Assembly (NCBI RefSeq): GCF_937958065.1
Contig: NZ_CALFXI010000109.1
Coordinates: forward strand, 62,001-126,000
Length of the DNA: 64,000 bases
DNA from: an uncultured Steroidobacter sp.
GTDB lineage: Bacteria; Pseudomonadota; Gammaproteobacteria; Steroidobacterales; Steroidobacteraceae
Reading direction: 5' to 3'
The translations under genes and the position numbers were made by a program. The notes under the pieces were generated by a model that worked only from the letters and a program-made list of their open reading frames with translations, did not search any database and was not told the DNA's origin. This document shows positions 52,591 through 61,441 of the stretch, in pieces. Each line of letters begins with the position of its first letter. The stretch's first letter is position 1.

Positions 52591-53879
52591 ACGGCTTCCT
52601 CGGCGTCATTGCGCTGCTCGTCTTGCTGACCCTTGGTGTTCCCATCGGCGTTGCCATGGGCGTGGTCGGCATGGCCGGACTGATGCTGTTGCTCGGCCCC
52701 GAACCGGCCATCATCAAATCGGGCGTCGTGCTGTTCGAAACGATCACACGCTACGAGCTGGGCGTGCTGCCGTTGTTTCTGTTCATGGCGCACCTGTGCT
52801 TTGCCGCCGGCGCGAGCCGCGATTTCTTCGAAGCCGCCGCGCGAATGGTGGGACATCGTCGGGGCGGGCTTGCGATCGCGTCGGTGGCCGGTTGCGCAGG
52901 CTTCGGCGCCATCAGCGGTTCGAGTCTCGCGACGGCCGCCACCATCGGCTTGATCGGCTTGCCGGAGATGCGCAAGCGCGGTTACTCCGATGCGCTCGCG
53001 ACCGGAGCGATTGCCGCTGGTGGCACGCTCGGTTCGATCATTCCTCCTTCGGGCGCGTTGATCGTGTTCGGCATCCTGGCCGAGCAATCGATCGGCAAGC
53101 TGTTCACGGCCGCGATCATTCCGGGTCTGTCCCAGGCCTTGTTCTACATCCTCACCATCGTGCTGCTGTGTCGCTGGCGTCCTTCGATCGGACCGGCGAC
53201 CGCTCGCGCTCCCTGGTCTGAACGGCGCGCCGCGCTGCTGCGCATTCTCGATCTGGGTGCGCTGATCCTGATCGTGCTCGGCGGCATCGCGTTTGGCTGG
53301 TTCACCCCCACCGAAGCCGCTTCGGTCGGCGCCACCGGCGCACTGCTCCTGTGTGCGTGGCGACGCAAGTTGAATCGGGACTCCTTGCGAGAGGCGCTGG
53401 CGCAAACCCTGCGCACGACGGGAATGATCTACGTCGTGATCATCGGTGCGCTGATCTTCGCGGTCTTCATGAGCTACACGGGCCTCGCCGAGCAGGTCGC
53501 GGACCTCATGGAGAGCCTGCCGGGCGGGACGCTGCTGGCGATCATTCTCATGACCGTCCTGCTGCTGCTGTTGGGCTCGGTGCTCGATGGCCTGGCGCTG
53601 ATGCTGCTGACGACGCCCATTCTGCTGCCCATCGTGACCGACCTGGGCCTGTCGCCGATCTGGTTCGGCATCTATCTGGTGCGCACCATGGAGATCGGCT
53701 TCGTGCATCCGCCCATCGGCATCAATCTGTATGTGATTCAAGGCATCGCCAAGGACGTGCCGCTGATCCGCATCTTCAAGGGTGTGGTGCCGTTCCTGGC
53801 GGCTGACTTGTTCCATCTGTCGCTGCTGATCGCCGTGCCGGCGATGGCGCTGGCGCTGCCGGGGTGGTTGCATCAATGA
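52587..53879 (+). CDS. TRAP transporter large permease (DctM type)
   Basis: The 430-residue protein has about 12 membrane helices and DctM motifs: VPIGVAMGVVGMAGLMLL, AGCAGFGAISGSSLATAATIG, AAGGTLGSIIPPSGALIVFG and GIYLVRTMEIGFVHPPIGINLYVIQGIA. The ATG overlapping the DctQ stop was chosen; an earlier in-frame start would add eight residues. It forms the Na+-coupled channel. Confidence 0.92.
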   Translation: MNGFLGVIALLVLLTLGVPIGVAMGVVGMAGLMLLLGPEPAIIKSGVVLFETITRYELGVLPLFLFMAHLCFAAGASRDFFEAAARMVGHRRGGLAIASVAGCAGFGAISGSSLATAATIGLIGLPEMRKRGYSDALATGAIAAGGTLGSIIPPSGALIVFGILAEQSIGKLFTAAIIPGLSQALFYILTIVLLCRWRPSIGPATARAPWSERRAALLRILDLGALILIVLGGIAFGWFTPTEAASVGATGALLLCAWRRKLNRDSLREALAQTLRTTGMIYVVIIGALIFAVFMSYTGLAEQVADLMESLPGGTLLAIILMTVLLLLLGSVLDGLALMLLTTPILLPIVTDLGLSPIWFGIYLVRTMEIGFVHPPIGINLYVIQGIAKDVPLIRIFKGVVPFLAADLFHLSLLIAVPAMALALPGWLHQ

Positions 53880-54976
53880 GCTTGTCGAGTCTGTTGAATA
53901 TCGCCCTGGGCGATCCTTTGCACGCGGCACGGTCGCGGCGTGCGATGGGCTACATGGGATGGGACGTTCCGGTCGAGTTGCTGCTGGCCGCCGACGCGGT
54001 CCCGGTGCAGTTGAATGCGCTGGCTCATCCGGGCGACACGGTGCTCGCGGATCGATTTCTGGAGGCCAGCTTTTCCGCTCAGAGCCGGATCGTGGCGGAT
54101 CGCTGGCTGGCGGGCGATCTGGATGGCTTGGACGCCGTCATTTTCTCCCGCAGCGACGACAGCGCGCAGCGGTTGTACTACTACCTTTGCGAGTTGCAAC
54201 GCATGGGCGAGTGCAAGGGGCCCAAGCCCCTGCTCTACGACCTGGCGCGCATTCGTCGTGAGGCGAGCGTGGCGCACACGATCGAGTCGACGCGCGCACT
54301 CGCGGTCGCAGTCGGCGCGGACGAGTCGCGACTGATGGCGGAACTGGAGCGCGTCGTCGCACGCGAAAAGTTGCTCGGCGAGTTGGCGACATTGCGGATG
54401 GGCGATGGAGTGCCGCTCGGATGCGAGGCGTATCGGATCGTGCGCGGCGCTCGTACCGAGTGGTCCGCGGAGTTCGATGAGTCCTTACGACAGTGGCTCA
54501 GCAGGCCAACGACCGTCGAGCCCCGCAAGCGAGTGCTGCTGGTTGGCAGCGTGCCCTCGGACGATCACGTTCATCGGACGATCGAATCGGACGGCGTGGT
54601 GGTCGTGGGCGAGATCAATGAGGCGACCTCGATGGCATCCATCCCGACACCTGCTGTGACACCAGGGCAAGTCTCGGTCGCGGGCAATGTCGTGGAAACG
54701 ATCGCACGCCGCTGCTATGACCGAACCAATGCAATCGGCGCGTTGCTGCAGTCACCCGCCGATCTCGTAGAGGTCGCCAGAAAGCTGCGAGCGGACGGCG
54801 TGATCATTTGGATGCTCGCAACCGACACCGGCCTCGCCTGGGAGGCGCCTCGAATGGAACGCGCACTGCGTGAAGCGAAGCTGCCAACGCTCATGCTCAC
54901 GTCGCAGCCTCAAACATTGAGCCCGGATGCGCTCACGCAGATTGCGCAGTTCAAGCGCGCGCTGGAGGCTTCATGA
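53876..54976 (+). CDS. 2-hydroxyacyl-CoA dehydratase-like subunit with missing Fe-S cysteines
   Basis: The 366-residue protein has the overall pattern of the HgdB/BcrB/FldC family: an N-terminal GYMGWDVPVELLLAADAVP, VIFSRSDDSAQRLYYYLCEL and a later INEATSMASIP region with GVIIWMLATDTGLAWEAPRMERAL. In canonical subunits cysteines stand at GYxC, at CPFxR and at H-x-C-D; here they are replaced (G27 region, F61-A66, S91-D95). Only C105 and C113 remain near there. It is therefore a divergent or non-cluster-binding relative. It overlaps DctM upstream and the CoA-transferase downstream. Partner: the larger relative encoded two genes on. Confidence 0.75.
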   Translation: MSLSSLLNIALGDPLHAARSRRAMGYMGWDVPVELLLAADAVPVQLNALAHPGDTVLADRFLEASFSAQSRIVADRWLAGDLDGLDAVIFSRSDDSAQRLYYYLCELQRMGECKGPKPLLYDLARIRREASVAHTIESTRALAVAVGADESRLMAELERVVAREKLLGELATLRMGDGVPLGCEAYRIVRGARTEWSAEFDESLRQWLSRPTTVEPRKRVLLVGSVPSDDHVHRTIESDGVVVVGEINEATSMASIPTPAVTPGQVSVAGNVVETIARRCYDRTNAIGALLQSPADLVEVARKLRADGVIIWMLATDTGLAWEAPRMERALREAKLPTLMLTSQPQTLSPDALTQIAQFKRALEAS

Positions 54977-57147
54977 AACCTCTGCACGGCATGCGCGTGC
55001 TCGCGCTCGACGACGCCGCGAATGGTGCGCTGGCACGATGGTTCAGCAGCTTTGGCGCGCAGGTTTCGCCCGTTCAGCCTCCTACCCTGGCGGACGAACT
55101 ACCGCGCGCCGATTTTCTCATCGAAGGCATCGGCCTGCCCGCGTTACGACGCGCCGGCTTCTCCCGCGAACAGATCGAGCAACTCAATCCCCGCCTGATC
55201 CACGTTTCGGTCACAACATTCGGCAGCCACGGTCCTCGCGCCGAGTGGACGGGCGGCGAACTGATCGCGTCCGCGATGGGCGGCACCCTTCGAGTCACAG
55301 GCGATCCTGACCGTCCGCCCGTCAAAGAGGCCCTGGACGCTTGCTGGTTTCACGCGGACATGGTCGCCGCGGCCGGTGCAATGGCGGCGCTGGTGGAACT
55401 GGCAAGCACCGGGCGCGGCCAGCACGTCGATATCTCCGTGCAGGAGGTCGCGTTTTCTCGCAACGTCAATGGCGTACTCGTATGGCAGTTCGATCGCCGT
55501 AAGTTACATCGCGTCGGCGGAGCGCTGAATTACGGCCGTGCGACCGTACGCTGCATCTGGCCGCTCGCGGACGGTTTCTGTTTCCACACCCTGATGACCG
55601 GCCGCTTCGGTGCTCCGGCCAACCAGGCACTCAGCGACTGGATCGATGCCGTCGCCATGCCCAATCCACTGCGCGGCGTCGACTGGACCCGCTACAACCG
55701 CTCGACCCTCGACCCAGCTGTCCGGCACGAATGGGAGCGAGCCATCGAAGCCTTCTTCGCCACGCGCACCCGAGAAGAAATCTCGACGGAAGGTCGCCGC
55801 CGCGGCATCAATGCAACGGTCGTTGCAGAGCCGAGCGATGTACTCGCGGATCCTCACTTGCAGGCCCGCGATTTCTGGACGGCCGGTGTGCCCGGTGAAC
55901 ACAAGCCCGCGCGCTTCGTTGCAATCACAGCGGCCTCGCAACCCGCACGAAGTACCGCCCGCGTGGTCGGCCGCCCCGGCCCATTGAGCGGCCTTCGCGT
56001 CCTGGACTTTTCGTGGGCGCTCGTCGGTTCGATCACGACCAAGGTGCTGGGCGACCTGGGCTGTGACGTCATCAAAGTCGAAACACGCAGCCGTCCCTGT
56101 CTGTCTCGCATCGACGTACAGGTGAACGCCTCGCGGGCCGACAGCTTCGACGACAAACCGTGGTTCGCGCACTTGAACACCTCCAAGCGCAGCCTTGCGC
56201 TGGACTTGAAACTGCCAGCCAGCCGCGAGGTGCTCGATCCATTGCTCGGCTGGGCGGACATCGTGGTCGAGAACTTCTCGCCCGGCACGATGGCGAAGCT
56301 CGGGCTCGACTATGCCTCGCTACAGAAGCGCAACCCGGGCGTGATCATGGTCTCCGGCAGTGTGTTCGGACAGACCGGGCCGCTCGCCGAATCGTGGGGC
56401 GTGGACGGCACAGGCGCCGCTTTGTCTGGCCGCACGTTTCTCACCGGCTGGCCCGATCGCAATCCCGTCATTCCCGGCGCCGTTCCCTATGGCGACGTCA
56501 TCGTTCCTTACGTGATGGCCGCCGCGACGGCGGCTGCTGTGGAGCATCGTCGTCGCACCGGCAGAGGTTGTCACATCGACGCCGCCATGTACGAGATTTG
56601 TGTCCAACAGATGTACGACGCCATCATCGATGCGACACGAGGCAATCGCCCAGAGCGCCGCGGCAACGACGATCCAAAGATATTTCATCAAGGCGTCTAT
56701 GCCGCGGCCGGCGAGGACCAGTGGATCGCAATCACTCTGCCCTCGCGCGCGGATTGGGAGCGACTCTGCACCGTGGCCGGGCTCGACACGAATCGCGCGC
56801 CTCACGACGCCGAGCCGGCCCTGAACGCATGGTCTCGCCAGCATGCAGCGCACGCGTTGATGGAACATCTGCAAGCTGCCGGCATCGCAGCCGGCGTCGT
56901 ACAGGATATCGAGGATCTCATCGAGCGCGATCCGCAAATCGCTGCCCGAAACGCGCTGCTGAACTTGCAGCATCCGCTGCTGGGTACGTTCGGGCACGTG
57001 CGCACACCGATTCGCTTCTCGGCATCCGTCACTGCCCCCTATCGCGCGCCGTCCATCGGCGAGCACAGCCTCGCCATCGCCAAAGACCTGTGCGGGCTGA
57101 GCGCGTCTCGTATCGAGGAACTGGAGCGGCTCGGAGTGTTTCGATGA
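54973..57147 (+). CDS. Double-domain CaiB/BaiF family CoA-transferase
   Basis: The 724-residue protein contains two tandem CaiB-type domains, residues 1 to about 320 and about 335 to 724; family members are usually 380-420 residues. The catalytic aspartate motif occurs twice: GQHVDISVQEV in the first half and CHIDAAMYEI in the second. The first half has a shortened N-terminal region without the usual CoA-binding loop, while the second half is complete (FSWALVGSITTKVLGDLG, then WADIVVENFSPGTMAKLGLDY, in part). It would move CoA from a CoA-ester to an organic acid. The fusion may replace the interlocked dimer of the single-domain enzymes. Confidence 0.88.
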   Translation: MKPLHGMRVLALDDAANGALARWFSSFGAQVSPVQPPTLADELPRADFLIEGIGLPALRRAGFSREQIEQLNPRLIHVSVTTFGSHGPRAEWTGGELIASAMGGTLRVTGDPDRPPVKEALDACWFHADMVAAAGAMAALVELASTGRGQHVDISVQEVAFSRNVNGVLVWQFDRRKLHRVGGALNYGRATVRCIWPLADGFCFHTLMTGRFGAPANQALSDWIDAVAMPNPLRGVDWTRYNRSTLDPAVRHEWERAIEAFFATRTREEISTEGRRRGINATVVAEPSDVLADPHLQARDFWTAGVPGEHKPARFVAITAASQPARSTARVVGRPGPLSGLRVLDFSWALVGSITTKVLGDLGCDVIKVETRSRPCLSRIDVQVNASRADSFDDKPWFAHLNTSKRSLALDLKLPASREVLDPLLGWADIVVENFSPGTMAKLGLDYASLQKRNPGVIMVSGSVFGQTGPLAESWGVDGTGAALSGRTFLTGWPDRNPVIPGAVPYGDVIVPYVMAAATAAAVEHRRRTGRGCHIDAAMYEICVQQMYDAIIDATRGNRPERRGNDDPKIFHQGVYAAAGEDQWIAITLPSRADWERLCTVAGLDTNRAPHDAEPALNAWSRQHAAHALMEHLQAAGIAAGVVQDIEDLIERDPQIAARNALLNLQHPLLGTFGHVRTPIRFSASVTAPYRAPSIGEHSLAIAKDLCGLSASRIEELERLGVFR

Positions 57148-58439
57148 CTACTCTTACACACAGCACCGGACAACGCAGCCGCAAGGATCTGGAATGCACC
57201 GCCGCCGCGACCGCGTACCAACGCGAATTCGTGGCCGAGCTGAAGCAACGTGTCATCGACGCCGGGGAGCCCTTCGCCATCGCCCAAGCAGACACGCCGC
57301 ACGAGATCTTCCATGTCATGGACATTCCGCTGGTCACCAATCAATGGTGGTCGGCGTACATCTCGGCCAAGCAGCTGTCGAATCATTACGACCAGGTGCT
57401 GGGCAACCTGGGCTATCCAGCCAATCGTTGCCGTTACTGCTCGCTCGGTCTGGCGTGCACGCTCGATAACAATCCTCGCGTGGCGCCTTGGGGTGGACTG
57501 CCAAAGCCGACGGTGCTCGTGGCTCGTCTCACCTGCGAGTGCATCGAGCACGTGTTCAGCCAATGGGCCGACGCCCTCGGCAGCGAGTTCTTTCCCCTGG
57601 AAGCGCCGGGCTGGCAGCACAAGGATGCGCAGTGGTTTCGTCACTCCAATCAACATTGGGACGAAGTGTTCGAAGAGCGGCGCATCGAGCTGCTGGTGCG
57701 CGAAATGCGCGAGCTGATTGCATTGCTGGAAGATCGCACCGGCCGGAAGTTCGACGAGGACAAGTTTCGGCAGCTCATGCTCGCGATCAACGAGCAGGAA
57801 GGTTATATCGCCGAAGCCGCCGAGTTGATCGGCGCCGCGCGCCCCTGCCCCGTCTCGATCGCCGAGCAGATGCCGAACACCATGATCCCGCAGTGGCACC
57901 GTGGCTCCCCATGGGCGGTGGCGCACGCGCGTCGCTTCCGTGACGAAGTGAAACAACGCGTTGCCGACGGCGTCGGTATCGGCCATCGCGAACGCCTGCG
58001 GTTGATGTGGATCGGCGCCGGGCTGTGGCACGATCCCGGTTTCTACAGCGCGCTCGAAGATCAATATGGCGCCGTGTTCGTCTGGTCCATGTACATGCCA
58101 TTCGCAGGGCCGCAGTACATTCGAGAGCTGCACGATCGGCCGCTCCATGCGCTGGCAAGCCGCATCTGCTCCATGAATGAAGTGCTGCATCTGCCGCCGT
58201 GGATGAACGAATGGATGGTCAGCGAAGCACAGCGCTGTGACATCGACGCGGCAGTGATGCTCGTGCCGCCGGACAATCGCCTGTCGCAGTCGGGCACGAA
58301 GATCACCGAACACGCGCTCGCTCGCGCCGGCATACCGACCTTGGCCTTGTCAGCCGATATGGTGAGTGCCAAGGACTGGAGCCACGAGCGCATGGTGCAG
58401 CATGTCGCCGGATTCCTGCGGCAGGAGGGGCTGCTGTGA
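57144..58439 (+). CDS. 2-hydroxyacyl-CoA dehydratase/benzoyl-CoA reductase family subunit (BcrC/HgdB type)
   Basis: The 431-residue protein keeps a cysteine cluster: C96, C99, C105 (RCRYCSLGLAC) and C131/C133 (LTCECIEH), which could bind an Fe-S cluster, then a middle helical region and a C-terminal GLWHDPGFYSALEDQYG and DAAVMLVPPDNRLSQSGT. The ATG overlaps the CoA-transferase stop. Family enzymes dehydrate 2-hydroxyacyl-CoA or reduce aryl-CoA using an ATP-dependent activator (HgdC/BadFG type), which is not found in the window. With the smaller relative it may form a heterodimer. Role and substrate unproven. Confidence 0.8.
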   Translation: MTTLTHSTGQRSRKDLECTAAATAYQREFVAELKQRVIDAGEPFAIAQADTPHEIFHVMDIPLVTNQWWSAYISAKQLSNHYDQVLGNLGYPANRCRYCSLGLACTLDNNPRVAPWGGLPKPTVLVARLTCECIEHVFSQWADALGSEFFPLEAPGWQHKDAQWFRHSNQHWDEVFEERRIELLVREMRELIALLEDRTGRKFDEDKFRQLMLAINEQEGYIAEAAELIGAARPCPVSIAEQMPNTMIPQWHRGSPWAVAHARRFRDEVKQRVADGVGIGHRERLRLMWIGAGLWHDPGFYSALEDQYGAVFVWSMYMPFAGPQYIRELHDRPLHALASRICSMNEVLHLPPWMNEWMVSEAQRCDIDAAVMLVPPDNRLSQSGTKITEHALARAGIPTLALSADMVSAKDWSHERMVQHVAGFLRQEGLL

Positions 58440-59476
58440 GGCCCCTGCTTGCCCTACTTATTATATGGATGGCCGGCTGCACCCAGCCGACGCCGGGCGT
58501 CACCGTGCTCACTTACGCCAGCCCCTTCAGTCCCAGCCATCCCTTCAGCCGCGCCGATGTCGCTTGGATGAAATGGGTGGAGCAGCAGGCCGGCGGCAGC
58601 CTCAGAATTCAGCCGTACTGGTCGGGATCGCTGCTGTCCTCCGAGCATTCCATGCACGAGCTGCGACATGGCGTCGCCGATATCGGTTTGATCACGCCAA
58701 TCTATGCCCGTGGCGGCGCGCATCTGATTCGAGCACAAGCGGGTTTCTACGGAGGCCTGACCACGTTCGAGCAGCAGACCGCGCTGTGGCGTTGCATGGC
58801 CGCGGCGGATCCGCAGTTCGGACGCGAGCTGCACGACCTGAAAGTTCTGGCGGTTCAAGGTGGCAACCTTCCGGGCATCGTCACTCGCGATCGTCCGATC
58901 CGAAGCCTCGCGGATCTGCGTGGCCTGAGGCTGCGTGCGCCGTCGGAGCTGCTGGCCGTGCTCAAGGATCTGGGCGCCGATCCGATCGACATGCCCATGG
59001 GGGAAGTCTATTCGGCCCTCGCCAAAGGCGTGCTCGATGGCGTGGTCGCGCCGCCGGACACGCTCAAGTCACTGCACTTCGCCGAGGTCGCGAAGTACTT
59101 CAACACGATCAAGATTCCTCGAGGTGCGTATGCCGCTCGCGCCATCGGCGAGCGCCGCTGGCGCAGCCTGACTGAGGATCAGCGGGCGCTGCTCGAACGC
59201 AGCACCGGGATTTGGGAGCAAGCGCTCGCGGCCGAGCTTCTGGTCGCGAATGAAGTCGGCTTCACCGCCGGCCGCGAACATCACGTCGAGTTTCACGACA
59301 TGCCCGCCGCTGAGCAGGCGAAGTTCGATGCGCTCTACGAACGCGACGGCGAAGCGCGAGCCCGCGCCCTCGCCCGCTTCGGCATCGATGGCATGCCCAC
59401 TTACAGGCTGGCGCGCTCAGTTGCCGCGCAAATCACGGATGACAACGGCATCCACTGCAGCAGAGATCAATCATGA
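58436..59476 (+). CDS. TRAP transporter substrate-binding lipoprotein (DctP type)
   Basis: A lipobox (LIIWMAGCTQP) marks a lipoprotein. The DctP fold is recognisable: SPSHPFSRADVAWMKWVEQQ, GGSLRIQPYWSGSLLSS, the arginine in RSLADLRGLRLRAPSE, then DPIDMPMGEVYSALAKGVLDGVV, in part. It captures the substrate for DctQM encoded six kb upstream in the same operon. The GTG start overlaps the stop of the dehydratase-like gene. Substrate probably an organic acid or its precursor; not predictable. Confidence 0.88.
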   Translation: MRPLLALLIIWMAGCTQPTPGVTVLTYASPFSPSHPFSRADVAWMKWVEQQAGGSLRIQPYWSGSLLSSEHSMHELRHGVADIGLITPIYARGGAHLIRAQAGFYGGLTTFEQQTALWRCMAAADPQFGRELHDLKVLAVQGGNLPGIVTRDRPIRSLADLRGLRLRAPSELLAVLKDLGADPIDMPMGEVYSALAKGVLDGVVAPPDTLKSLHFAEVAKYFNTIKIPRGAYAARAIGERRWRSLTEDQRALLERSTGIWEQALAAELLVANEVGFTAGREHHVEFHDMPAAEQAKFDALYERDGEARARALARFGIDGMPTYRLARSVAAQITDDNGIHCSRDQS

Positions 59477-60684
59477 GCCTACCGCTGGAAGGAGTTCGAG
59501 TCGCGGATTTCAGCCACGTGATGGCGGGACCGTTCGCCACCCACCTGCTGAGACTGCTCGGTGCGGAAGTGATCAAGATCGAAGCGCCCGGTCGCGGCGA
59601 CGCCATGCGCAACTACGGTGCGGACCGCCGTTACGACGGCATGGCGCCCGCGTTCATTGGCGTGAATGCGGGCAAGAAATCCATCGTACTGGATCTGAAA
59701 CAGCCGCTCGCGCAAGAGGCTGCACGACGCTTGATCGCGACCTCGGACGTACTGCTGGAAAACTTCCGCCCGGGCGTCATGGCGAGATTCGGCCTGGATT
59801 ATGCGTCGGTGCGCCCGTTGCGACCCGAGCTGATCTATTGCTCCATCTCCGGCTATGGACAGAACGGCCCGCGTCGCGACTGGCCGGCCATAGATAACAT
59901 CGTGCAGGCGACCACCGGCATGATGACGCTCGGCGGCGCGGCCGGCGATGCGCCGGCGAAGGTGGGCTTTCCCGTGGTCGATACGCTCACCGGTCAGACG
60001 GCCGCGTTCGCGATCCTCGCCGCGTTGTTGCGGCGGCAGCGCGAGCGGCGCGGTGAATACATCGATGTCGCCATGTTCGATGCCAGCATGGCCTTCATGA
60101 CCTCCGCCGTCGTGCCGTATCTGGTGACCGGCAATCCTCCGGAGCGCACTGGAAACATCGGCTACAGCGGACAACCCACCTCGGCGGTATTCAATGCCAG
60201 CGACGGACGACAAATATCACTCGGCGTGGTACAGCAGCCGCAGTTCGAGGCGCTGGCCCGCGAGGTTGGACGCAAGCGTTGGCTGGAGGATCCTCGCTTC
60301 CTGACACCGGATCTGCGGCGCAAACATTCGGCCGAAATGCGCGCCGAGCTCGATCAAGTGTTCGGTGAGGCACCGGCCGCACACTGGGAAAGCCGCTTGA
60401 GCGCCGCCGGCATTCCGTGCGGCATGATCCGTGACGTGACGGAAGCCGTCTCACTGCCCGCTCTCGAAGCACGTCGGCTGAAACTCGGCTTGAACGTGCC
60501 TGGCCTGCCGGATCGCGAACGGGTCGAAATCGTGAACGCCGGCTTTCTGTTCAGTGAAGACCAACCCGGGGTCGACTCGCCCCCGCCGCGCATCGGTCAG
60601 CACAGCGACGAGATTCTCCAGTCCCTGGGGTTCTCGGCCGCGCAGATCGACTCGATGGGCTCGCAGGCCCGATCGAGCTCGTAG
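59473..60684 (+). CDS. CaiB/BaiF family CoA-transferase
   Basis: A standard 403-residue single-domain type III CoA-transferase: VADFSHVMAGPFATHLLRLLG, EVIKIEAPGRGDAMRN, ENFRPGVMARFGLDY, and the catalytic aspartate in GEYIDVAMFDAS. It is last in the TRAP operon and overlaps DctP by four bases. It would activate the imported acid, or pass CoA between intermediates with the double-domain enzyme. Confidence 0.92.
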   Translation: MSLPLEGVRVADFSHVMAGPFATHLLRLLGAEVIKIEAPGRGDAMRNYGADRRYDGMAPAFIGVNAGKKSIVLDLKQPLAQEAARRLIATSDVLLENFRPGVMARFGLDYASVRPLRPELIYCSISGYGQNGPRRDWPAIDNIVQATTGMMTLGGAAGDAPAKVGFPVVDTLTGQTAAFAILAALLRRQRERRGEYIDVAMFDASMAFMTSAVVPYLVTGNPPERTGNIGYSGQPTSAVFNASDGRQISLGVVQQPQFEALAREVGRKRWLEDPRFLTPDLRRKHSAEMRAELDQVFGEAPAAHWESRLSAAGIPCGMIRDVTEAVSLPALEARRLKLGLNVPGLPDRERVEIVNAGFLFSEDQPGVDSPPPRIGQHSDEILQSLGFSAAQIDSMGSQARSSS

Positions 60685-60757
60685 GGCGGGCGCTTGCCTA
60701 TTTTCGACCAGGGCATACCATCCCTCCATCACCTTTGCACGACTCCGATTGCCCGCA

Positions 60758-61441
60758 GTGAGCACCAAGAGAATTACGGACGACAAGCCCGCGCCCAAGA
60801 TGGACCGCCGCTGGGAGCGCACTCGCGCGGCGCTCATGAATGCGGGCCGTACGCTATTCGCGTCGCGTGATGTCGAAGGGGTCACGGTCGATGAAATCGT
60901 CGCGACCGCGGAAGTGGCCAAGGGCAGTTTCTATAATCACTTCGTCGACAAGGACGTGTTCGCTCGTGAAATCGCAAGCTCCGTGCGGCGCCAGGCGGAA
61001 CAGGCCGTCAACGAAGCGAACGCCACCGTGACCGATCCGGCCGCGCACCTGGCTCGCGCCTTGTGCGTGTTCATGCGCTTTGCCATCGAGCATCGCGAGA
61101 GCGCGCAAGTGCTGTGGCGCCTGAACTCCGGCGCAACGATGGTCGACGCGCCGATCAATCGGAACCTTCGCAACAACGTGCAGGAAGGCATCACTCAGCA
61201 GCGCTTCAAGCATGTCGACGTCGAAGTCGCGGCCCTGCTGGTGATGGGCACGATCGTCATTTCGTTGCGGCATGCCCTGGAAGATCGGCTGGTGACGCCA
61301 CCCGTCACCATCGCCAAAGGCATGGCCGCCGGCCTGTTACGTTCCTTGGGCGTGCCCGCCGGTCAGGCCGCCCGGCTCGCCAGCGAAGCCGCCGACGACA
61401 TCCTGATGCCTCAGAAATCCACGCTCGCCGACACGAAATAA
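60758..61441 (+). CDS. TetR-family transcriptional regulator
   Basis: The N-terminal HTH is clear (RTRAALMNAGRTLFASRDVEG, in part, then TVDEIVATAEVAKGSFYNHFVDKD). The helical ligand domain follows (ARALCVFMRFAIEHRESAQVL). The start is uncertain: a GTG at 60758 or an ATG at 60800 could serve. It lies 73 bases after the CoA-transferase gene and converges with the TonB receptor, overlapping its 3' end by 31 bases. The inverted repeat before that receptor is a likely binding site. Confidence 0.88.
   Translation: MSTKRITDDKPAPKMDRRWERTRAALMNAGRTLFASRDVEGVTVDEIVATAEVAKGSFYNHFVDKDVFAREIASSVRRQAEQAVNEANATVTDPAAHLARALCVFMRFAIEHRESAQVLWRLNSGATMVDAPINRNLRNNVQEGITQQRFKHVDVEVAALLVMGTIVISLRHALEDRLVTPPVTIAKGMAAGLLRSLGVPAGQAARLASEAADDILMPQKSTLADTK

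Noticed and set aside
52464..53930. 488-codon leftward frame opposite DctM
   Set aside because: Gln/Arg/Asp-rich shadow of a membrane protein; no family features.
56160..57143. N-terminal extension of the larger dehydratase-like protein
   Set aside because: It overlaps the CoA-transferase in another frame, is Arg/His-rich, and a coupled ATG at 57144 gives the family length.
53876..58439. A classical anaerobic benzoyl-CoA reductase
   Set aside because: Only two BcrB/BcrC-like subunits are seen, the smaller without key cysteines, and there are no BcrA/BcrD-type ATPase subunits.
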